Shown: positions 59,201 through 64,000 of the stretch, piece by piece
Numbering within the stretch: position 1 is the stretch's first letter
Layout of the letters: each line of letters starts with the position of its first letter
DNA from: Variovorax sp. OV329
Lineage (GTDB): Bacteria > Pseudomonadota > Gammaproteobacteria > Burkholderiales > Burkholderiaceae_C
Reading direction: 5' to 3'
DNA: 64,000 nucleotides
NCBI RefSeq assembly: GCF_900114785.1
Contig: NZ_FOUG01000005.1
Coordinates: 365,176 to 429,175 of the forward strand
Notes under the pieces: generated by a model
What the model was told of the DNA's origin: nothing
The model's input: only the letters and a program-made list of their open reading frames with translations
Database searches by the model: none
Translations under genes and position numbers: made by a program

Positions 59201-59358
59201 CTTCCACGGTGCTCAGCCTGCTGGTGGTGCCGGCCGTGTTCACCTACATCGACGACCTGAAGAACTGGACGCTGCGCGTGTCGCGCAAGTTGCGCGGGCA
59301 CCGTGGGGAGCCCGCGGCGGTGGATGAAGAGGAATCGCGGCTGCCGTCGGCGGGGTGA
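56242..59358 (+). CDS. RND-family efflux permease
   Basis: A 1038-residue inner-membrane pump of the hydrophobe/amphiphile class. The N-terminus MNVSAWSIRNPIPALMLF with FPDIDLPTVTV is typical of the MdtB/TtgB-like and MexF-related branches. LVIGILVDDAIVEVENIVRH in helix 4 carries the proton-relay aspartates. Twelve helices with two large periplasmic loops are evident, and the C-terminal tail is acidic. It completes a tripartite export system with the two upstream genes. Substrate unknown; no regulator is adjacent except the divergent sigma-54 activator, which faces the other way. Confidence 0.94.
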   Translation: MNVSAWSIRNPIPALMLFVLLSFGGIFSFKAMKVQNFPDIDLPTVTVTAALPGAAPSQLENDVARKIENSIATIQGLKHVTTKVQDGAANLIVEFRLEKPVQEAVDDVRSAVQRVRADLPADLRDPVVTKLDFAAQPVLAFTIASSRMDAEGLSWFVDNDISKMLLAIPGVGAVNRVGGVTRQVHIDLDPEKLQALGATAADISRQLRLMQVESAGGRTDLGGSEQPVRTMATVASADELRNIQVPLTDGRRIRLDQVARISDTIAEPRAAALLDGKPVVGFEVARARGASEVEVGRAIQKRLDELRAQRPDIQLTEAFNFVDPAEEEYVGSLHLLYEGAILAVLVVWLFLRDWRATFVSAVALPMSVIPAFIGMHQLGFSINVVTLLALSLVIGILVDDAIVEVENIVRHLRMGKSPYQAAMEAADEIGLAVIATTFTLIAVFLPTAFMSGVAGKFFKQFGWTASLAVFASLVVARMLTPMMAAYMLKPIVTAEHEPGWLRIYMRMSDWCVRHRLLTMVMATLFFIGSVAMIPLLKTGFIPPDDNSQTQVYISLAPGATLAQTQAAAEETRKRVMAVQHVKSVYTTIGGGSAGGDPFASFGTPETRKATLTIQIDPRGERPRKQVIENEIRAAMQSMPGVRSTVGLGGSGEKYILVLTGDDPHNLYTAARAVEKDLRTIPGLGNITSTASLIRPEIAVRPDFARAADLGVTSAAIAETLRVATLGDYDQNLPKLNLAQRQVPIVVKLEDSARQDLSLLGRLAVPGARGPVMLDQVATLTNEGGPAVIDRYDRSRNVNFEIELSGVGLGDAKTAVDALPSIRNLPPGVRVAEVGDAEMMTELFASFGLAMLTGVLCIYIVLVLLFKDFLHPVTILAALPLALGGAFVGLLIADKAFSMPSLIGLIMLMGIATKNSILLVEYAIVARRDHGMTRMEALRDACHKRARPIIMTTLAMGAGMLPIAVGWGAADSSFRSPMAVAVIGGLITSTVLSLLVVPAVFTYIDDLKNWTLRVSRKLRGHRGEPAAVDEEESRLPSAG

Positions 59359-59398
59359 TTTCTCCATCGCCACGGCGACAAACATCGCTGCAGGCAGC

Positions 59399-59806
59399 CT
59401 AGTCGGTATCGACGATCCAGCTAGCTCGCAAGACAGAGCGAGCTTGGTGGAAAAGGCGGCGGTCAATCGCGGAGAGGCACTGCAGCGGATAAAAGCGATC
59501 GCGGTGTGCAAGCCAGAGCTGCAGCAACGTGCCATGCAGCGCACTGGCCGCTCGCGGATCGCCGTCGCGCTCTGCGTTCAGGTAGGCCTCGGCGAGGGCC
59601 CCGGCCGCGAGCAGCGCAGGGGTAGCCAATGCGAATGCCCTCGCCAGTTCTGGCTTGTTGCGCCATAGGTCGAGGACCGTCGCCCGCCCGACGTTCCGCG
59701 CAGCCCCTTGCCAGCGCCGGCCGTTCTCGATCGGCAGGTTGTTTTCGATGAGTGCAGATGCTCGACGGACGAGGCGCTCTCTTCGCAGGATGTTCAGCAA
59801 TCCCAT
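59399..59806 (-). CDS. Hypothetical protein divergent from XRE regulator
   Basis: A 135-residue, largely helical protein starting MGLLNILRRERLVRRASALI. A moderately hydrophobic Ala/Leu-rich part lies near residues 57-76 (AFALATPALLAAGALAEAYL). No family was recognised. GGAGGAA lies just before the ATG, which supports it as real. It faces the XRE gene across a 68-bp AT-rich promoter with two dyads, so the XRE protein may control it. Codon use is less GC-extreme than the preceding efflux operon. Function unknown. Confidence 0.6.
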   Translation of the reverse strand: MGLLNILRRERLVRRASALIENNLPIENGRRWQGAARNVGRATVLDLWRNKPELARAFALATPALLAAGALAEAYLNAERDGDPRAASALHGTLLQLWLAHRDRFYPLQCLSAIDRRLFHQARSVLRASWIVDTD

Positions 59807-59819
59807 GGCTTCCTCCCTT

Positions 59820-59856
59820 CACTATATGAATTAGTGTTTATGCGAATAAAAGCATA
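59820..59856. promoter_or_regulatory. Divergent operator/promoter with two dyads
   Basis: CACTA-N7-TAGTG (59820-59836) and TATGC-N8-GCATA (59839-59856) lie in the short AT-rich gap between the hypothetical gene and the XRE gene. They are typical positions for an autoregulating XRE repressor. Confidence 0.5.
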
Positions 59857-59874
59857 GCACCGACAGTTGAGGCC

Positions 59875-60135
59875 GTGGCATCAAGCGTGACAAAACGGTT
59901 CGGAGAATGCGTGCGAAACCTCCGCGAGGAGGCCGGCATGAGCCAGACCGCGTTTGGCGAGAAGTGCGGCTTCTATCAGACCTACCTGAGCCGAATCGAG
60001 AACGGGCGCGCCAACCCGACGCTCAACGCCATGGAGGTCATTGCCAATGGGCTGGGCCTGACGATCTACGAGTTGTTTGATCGGATGAAGCCGGCACCGG
60101 CGAAGGGGTCGGGGCGGGCTGCTTCTCGGGGATGA
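59875..60135 (+). CDS. XRE-family helix-turn-helix regulator
   Basis: An 86-residue single-domain DNA-binding protein. Residues ~7-68 form the HTH_3 fold, with RNLREEAGMSQTAFGEKCGF and YLSRIENGRANPTLNAM covering helices 2-4; the tail is short and basic. It begins with GTG preceded by TTGAGG. Its small size fits a repressor of a toxin, phage or island gene. A HipB-like role toward the HipA-like kinase 360 bp downstream is possible, but the spacing is much larger than in hipBA operons. Confidence 0.85.
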   Translation: MASSVTKRFGECVRNLREEAGMSQTAFGEKCGFYQTYLSRIENGRANPTLNAMEVIANGLGLTIYELFDRMKPAPAKGSGRAASRG

Positions 60136-60494
60136 GAGGCGCGCGCTGGGCGGCGGGCGTGGACCTTGGCCGTATGCGGATTCAGAGGCTGAGGACCGAT
60201 CTAGACTGATTGCTGTCCTTCGATGTCACCAACTTTAAGAGCCGCTTCGCTCGGAATAGCGGACCAGCATCAGAGAGATCGCGACCTTAGGAGTTCTTGC
60301 AGACGCCGGATCTAGTGGGTCAACGCGAGGGATTCGATGCCCATCCCTGGGTGAGGTCCCAGAAGTAATCCCAGAGATCGACCAAGATTCACTCTCGAAA
60401 CGGCAAGAACCGGCCGGTCGCGTGTCGAGTACCATGATACAAGTTGCAACACCCGACCGGGGTACCCGTGCTCCTCACAGGTCGGGGAAATTTC
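60136..60494 (+). other. 359-bp gap before the HipA-like gene
   Basis: No convincing gene on either strand. The composition shifts to lower GC here. Short frames exist but have no protein-like character. GGGGA at 60484-60488 is a possible ribosome site for the next gene. Confidence 0.4.
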
Positions 60495-62075
60495 GTGGAG
60501 GCGACGATTCAGAACAGTCTATTGCCCGTGCGCATCCGTCGGATCGATCCCGCAATCTTGCCTACGACCGCCGACGCGCAGGGGCTAGGGATCGCAATGA
60601 GCGGGCAGCGTTACGTGTTGAAGGCCAGTATCGGCTGGCACAAACTGATGCCGGCCAGTGAGTGGATCTGCCACGGCTTAGCCAGATGTTTGGAGCTCGC
60701 AATACCCCATTGGGAGCACTGCATCATGCCCGACGGGCGGGACGCGATTGGCTCGCGGCTCGAAGGCGACGTGTTGGAGCGCGAGTTCATTCCCACGTCG
60801 CGCGCATCGGCGGACAACCCAGAAGTGGTGAGTGGCACATTCGTATTAGACCTGTTCATCGGCAACGGGGACCGTCACAAAGGCCAATGGCTGCTCACTG
60901 AAGCAGGCGGTGGAAAACTTCTGCGACCGATTGACTTCTCTCGGGCTTGGTTCTTTCGCTGGCCGTTGCCAACTCCATCGTTCGGGCCAGGCAGCAACTT
61001 GCAATCAAGCCACGACAAGAGCCACGGCTACTACGTTATGGCAAAGCGGCACGGCGTCGTGCTGACCCAGGAGGCAATTGATACCTGGGAATGCCTCCGC
61101 ATGCTGTCTAAGAACGCATGGCGTGGCATCATTTACTCTGTTCCGGAGGGCTGGATGTCGCCGCAGGAGGTGGTTGACTTGGTGAACTGGTGGTGGTCCC
61201 CCCAATGGCACACACATCTCATGGATCAAGACTCAGCTATGAACTCCGACACCTTCTTCTTCTCGCTGGTTAGGTACCAACCTGATCTGCATCGCCAGGA
61301 GGTTGTGAATGTTGGCGTCGTCCTGTTCACACCCAATGGGTCGCATGTTTCGTTTGCCTCGAACCAGGGCAAGTTGCTAGCGCTCGATCCGAACTTCCGA
61401 CTCAATCGGCTCTTTGACCAAGCCCACAACCTAAATGAAGCGTTGAAGGGGCTTCACGAGGCCCGGGTACCCATTGAAGAGCAAATTCGGATGTTCAGCG
61501 TAGGGGGGGGGCTTTCATTGAGCCCTGCCGGAATGATTGATGCACAGGGGCAAGCATGTGAAGCGCTGCTCGACGAACTTCTTCGTGACCTCGTATCCGC
61601 CCCGACCAAAAAGCGATTGAGAGATCCCCGGGTAAGCCGTTTGCACAGCGAGCTTCGACAGGTCTTTCGACAGGCGAAGATACTGGGATCAAGTCCCGGT
61701 GACATTGAGAAGCATCTTGTCGTTCCGAACTTCCCGATCGATGCGGACGTTGGCCTTTTTGCAGAGTTTGCCCTTAGGAACGGGCGCCTCCACATTACGG
61801 AGACCGTTGATTTCCGGCTAAGCACTCCATCATCCAAGCGACAGGAGGCACAAGCAAAGACGTTGCTCCTTGTGCAAGCTCTGGAGCGCATGGGGTCAAA
61901 CGATCTAAAGCGCTACGTCGTAGTCACCGGTGCTTCTGCTCAGGTGCAAGCAAGCATGAACCTCCTGGAACGTCATGCCGATGATTTCATTGTTCGAGAG
62001 AGCGCGCAGGACTGGCACCGATACGTGGAGGCAATGCATCGGGCTGCCTATCCCGGTGAAAGTGCGCTGCAATAG
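60495..62075 (+). CDS. HipA-like kinase fused to DUF3037
   Basis: A 526-residue two-part protein. The N-terminal ~245 residues resemble stand-alone HipA-like kinases: ASEWICHGLARCLELAIP, the catalytic loop DLFIGNGDRHKGQWLL and the metal-binding LRPIDFSRAWFF. From about residue 249 (MNSDTFFFSLVRYQPD, then EVVNVGVVLFTPNG) it reads as DUF3037. These two domains are usually adjacent separate genes; here the frame is continuous and no ribosome site precedes the internal ATG at 61239. The start is uncertain (GTG 60495, GTG 60468 or TTG 60444). Base composition is lower in GC than the first 59 kb. Function unknown; a defence or stress kinase role is speculative. Confidence 0.7.
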   Translation: MEATIQNSLLPVRIRRIDPAILPTTADAQGLGIAMSGQRYVLKASIGWHKLMPASEWICHGLARCLELAIPHWEHCIMPDGRDAIGSRLEGDVLEREFIPTSRASADNPEVVSGTFVLDLFIGNGDRHKGQWLLTEAGGGKLLRPIDFSRAWFFRWPLPTPSFGPGSNLQSSHDKSHGYYVMAKRHGVVLTQEAIDTWECLRMLSKNAWRGIIYSVPEGWMSPQEVVDLVNWWWSPQWHTHLMDQDSAMNSDTFFFSLVRYQPDLHRQEVVNVGVVLFTPNGSHVSFASNQGKLLALDPNFRLNRLFDQAHNLNEALKGLHEARVPIEEQIRMFSVGGGLSLSPAGMIDAQGQACEALLDELLRDLVSAPTKKRLRDPRVSRLHSELRQVFRQAKILGSSPGDIEKHLVVPNFPIDADVGLFAEFALRNGRLHITETVDFRLSTPSSKRQEAQAKTLLLVQALERMGSNDLKRYVVVTGASAQVQASMNLLERHADDFIVRESAQDWHRYVEAMHRAAYPGESALQ

Positions 62076-62129
62076 AACTGCCCTCGGTTCCCCTCTCAGC
62101 CGCAAACGATGTTTTCAGCTCCGTGAGCA

Positions 62130-62822
62130 ATGAACAGCCTCCTTGAATCACTTAGCAAGCTCAGCGACGGATGGGTCGGCCTAATCGGCGTCCTCTTCGG
62201 TAGCGCTTTGACCGGTCTGTCGCAGTGGCGCAGTGCAAAGGCGACACGCATAGGCGAGGCAAAGTACTTAGCTGTACTCGTTAGTTCTCACCTTCGTCGG
62301 CTGGCACAGGAATGTCGCAACGTGGCTTCAGACGACGGAACTGATGAATACGGTCAGCCTGCTGGCTATGACAACGGTGATAGGTTTCTCGAGCCGGTTA
62401 CCGTCGTGCCGGCATTCAGCCCGCTTGAGTTGGGGAAGGTTAGTTGGACTTCGCTAGACCCCGGACTCATGACTCGAATTCTGGACCTGCCGATTGAACT
62501 GGACGAACTTGAACGGCGGTTGGTGCGGTATCGGGATCATGATGATCCTATCCCGTGGAACGTCGCATGGTTTGCCCACCGTCGGCGCTGGTACGGCGAC
62601 ATGGCCGTAAAGGTCATCGAGATCATGAAGGAACTGCGCGACACATTGGGGTCCGACCAAGGCAATACAGCTCTTGTTAGGTCGGAGGTAGAAGAGTCTC
62701 GTCGGACCCAAGAGGCCGCCCGCGTGGCTTACGACGCATGGAAGGCTCGCGATGAGCTTCGGCTGATCGCTCGGCAGAAGGAGTGGGACGCCATGGGGCC
62801 TGGGCCGGCCGTCTCCACTTGA
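62130..62822 (+). CDS. Hypothetical membrane-anchored protein
   Basis: A 230-residue protein. One hydrophobic segment lies near the N-terminus (about residues 15-31, VGLIGVLFGSALTGLSQ), followed by a soluble, mostly helical and charged region with a coiled-coil-like end (EESRRTQEAARVAYDAWK). The N-terminus resembles many small-island proteins with one short helix then a cytoplasmic domain. No family recognised. Moderate GC and rare-codon use match its neighbours in the accessory block. The ribosome site is weak. Confidence 0.55.
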   Translation: MNSLLESLSKLSDGWVGLIGVLFGSALTGLSQWRSAKATRIGEAKYLAVLVSSHLRRLAQECRNVASDDGTDEYGQPAGYDNGDRFLEPVTVVPAFSPLELGKVSWTSLDPGLMTRILDLPIELDELERRLVRYRDHDDPIPWNVAWFAHRRRWYGDMAVKVIEIMKELRDTLGSDQGNTALVRSEVEESRRTQEAARVAYDAWKARDELRLIARQKEWDAMGPGPAVST

Positions 62823-62913
62823 GGCGGGGTTCAAATATCGTGACCGGTTAGCTGTCTACGAGAAGGAAGCTGAGCGCATCTCCGTCTGCAACCGTACAAA
62901 GCTACAACAAGAA

Positions 62914-63687
62914 GTGAAAGCATCCGTCAAGGCAATTCCCATCGTAGCGAAGGAATGGGACCAAGTGTTCGCAAGTCCCAAGAGCAAGTCAGGCGTATGG
63001 GTTGATGAAGATCTTGTCGAATCTCAGGTCCTCTATCGCTATATGCAATGGGAGCCCTTTGGTCAAAAGATGCTTGAGCAGAGAAAGCTCTTCTTTTGCG
63101 CACCCTACAAGTGGACGGACCCCTATGAAAACTGGTGGTGTGAACAACTGTTCAGAGACGGAAGCAAGCTGGCCGACGTTAACGCATACGGATGGTGTAC
63201 CACGACAGCGTTCGGAGACGAGCCGTATTGGCGCATGTATGACCACTCGGGTACCGTGCCAGTCGTCCGCTTCACGACCACAGTCCGGCGACTAGTGGGA
63301 GTGCTCAGGGAGTATGTGGCTCCTAGAAAGGCGAAGGCGTACATTGGAAGGGTGGCCTACCATCCTTCGGTAGGGCTTCGGAAGGAGGCGCTGAGACTTC
63401 GGGACTTGGGTGCAGGCGCGCAGCTCTCTCGCAACGTCGCTCACGCACTAATGCTGAAGCGTACCGCGTTCCGATTCGAGTCTGAAATTAGGGCGACCAT
63501 TATCGAACCTGAGAATAAGCAAGATCATCGGTTGGTTGACTTCGAGCCAACGAAGTTGATTACTAACGTGATGCTGGCGCCGTCAATGAAAGCGGTCGAC
63601 GAGCAGCGCATTCGATCCTTCCTCGCCCGTGCTGGCTTTGGCGATGACAAGGTCCGGCATTCGTCCATCTATTCGTCACCGAGGTGA
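62914..63687 (+). CDS. DUF2971-like protein
   Basis: A 257-residue soluble protein with the layout of DUF2971: LYRYMQWEPFGQKMLEQRKL, then CAPYKWTDPYENWW, GWCTTTAFGDEPYWRMYDH, a middle strand region and a late LKRTAFRFESEIRATII, equivalent to the family's Lys...Glu-x-Glu-x-Arg motif. DUF2971 proteins are of unknown function and are often found in defence or mobile islands. The only in-frame start is GTG 62914. The frame is open for another ~147 bp upstream without a start codon and reads as plausible protein, so the real N-terminus may have been altered. Confidence 0.6.
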   Translation: MKASVKAIPIVAKEWDQVFASPKSKSGVWVDEDLVESQVLYRYMQWEPFGQKMLEQRKLFFCAPYKWTDPYENWWCEQLFRDGSKLADVNAYGWCTTTAFGDEPYWRMYDHSGTVPVVRFTTTVRRLVGVLREYVAPRKAKAYIGRVAYHPSVGLRKEALRLRDLGAGAQLSRNVAHALMLKRTAFRFESEIRATIIEPENKQDHRLVDFEPTKLITNVMLAPSMKAVDEQRIRSFLARAGFGDDKVRHSSIYSSPR

Positions 63688-64000
63688 GTTTCTGGAGTGA
63701 TCGTTGCGCAATCTCGCGGCACGCAACAGCACGATGGCGGAAATCCTCTACTCGGAATCGGCCGAAGAGGAAGAGCTTGCGGTCACAGAGTTGTGTTAGC
63801 CGAACGTTGGCAACGCTTCTTGGCCGTTCAATCAATGCGTCCCGCAAAGAGTCATCCTAAGCAATATGAAGGCTTCAGCGTGCGGCTGCCGATGGCTGCG
63901 GCACCGTAAGCGGCCAGTCTCCCCACCTTGAGATCAGAGGCCAAGCCGGAGACCATGCTGTCCACCTAAGTTAGCTGGACATCTATGGACGTCAATCCGA
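63688..64000. other. Terminal 313 bp without a recognised gene
   Basis: Short frames exist on both strands (for example 63697-63909 plus and 63563-63847 minus), but none has a ribosome site, domain or protein-like pattern that I would defend. No repeat or terminator stands out. Confidence 0.35.

Noticed and set aside
60235..60435. 66-codon minus-strand frame in the gap before the HipA-like gene
   Set aside because: No ribosome site, no recognisable domain and low-complexity Ser/Arg composition.
59875..62075. Classical hipBA toxin-antitoxin operon
   Set aside because: The XRE gene and kinase are 360 bp apart instead of overlapping, and the kinase belongs to the DUF3037-associated branch, which normally lacks HipB. 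It is kept only as a weak possibility.
63563..63909. Short frames at the right edge on both strands
   Set aside because: Arg-rich, overlapping each other, with no start signals and no family resemblance.

Overview
The window is a GC-rich chromosomal segment of a betaproteobacterium, most likely family Comamonadaceae (Variovorax/Xenophilus/Ramlibacter-like). The evidence is gene content and order: a Bug-type solute receptor, a small Trp-rich protein, tig-clpP-clpX-lon, hpnCDE, Liv-type transporters, and a conserved GC-rich element placed just after stop codons. No rRNA, integrase, transposase or CRISPR array was seen. From about 60.4 kb to the end the DNA is visibly more AT-rich and carries unfamiliar genes, so it looks acquired.

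Layout. 0-9.3 kb: the end of ilvD, a Bug receptor and M20 amidohydrolase facing a LysR regulator, a cytochrome c, a LapA-like membrane protein, acs, a UPF0114 protein and fumC. 9.3-13.4 kb: a consensus sigma-70 promoter, a ~400-nt structured leader and proVWX for glycine betaine/proline uptake. 13.4-18.7 kb: a class I fumarase, murI, a secreted hypothetical, an Atg22-like MFS protein and a conserved hypothetical. 18.7-25.4 kb: tRNA-Leu(UAA), tRNA-Cys, tRNA-Gly, lon, clpX, clpP, tig and tRNA-Leu(UAG), all on the minus strand. 25.4-33.1 kb: a two-gene RND efflux unit facing the squalene genes hpnC-hpnD-hpnE.

33.0-39.7 kb is the most interesting region. A sigma-54 activator, an outer-membrane beta-barrel with an N-terminal coiled coil (FapF-like), a 529-residue Gly-rich repeat protein, a periplasmic C39 peptidase (FapD-like) and two small secreted proteins form what looks like a divergent functional-amyloid (Fap-like) or fibre-export system. 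A good -24/-12 promoter precedes the Gly-rich gene. The two small proteins flanking the peptidase share a DTLxSxRGG motif that is a candidate cleavage site, and three of the exported proteins share a QN[S/T]...NV[Q/E] segment.

39.7-53.4 kb: a coiled-coil membrane protein, a HAD hydrolase facing hemH, then a long minus-strand operon. In that operon an extracellular PHB depolymerase sits in front of livGFHM, a solute-binding protein and an alpha/beta hydrolase. A second binding protein behind a near-perfect sigma-54 promoter and a PAS-type sigma-54 activator lie upstream. Together these suggest polyester or hydroxyalkanoate scavenging. 53.6-59.4 kb: a three-gene RND efflux operon. 59.4-64 kb: an accessory block with a hypothetical gene facing an XRE repressor, a HipA-like kinase fused to DUF3037, a membrane protein and a DUF2971-like protein.
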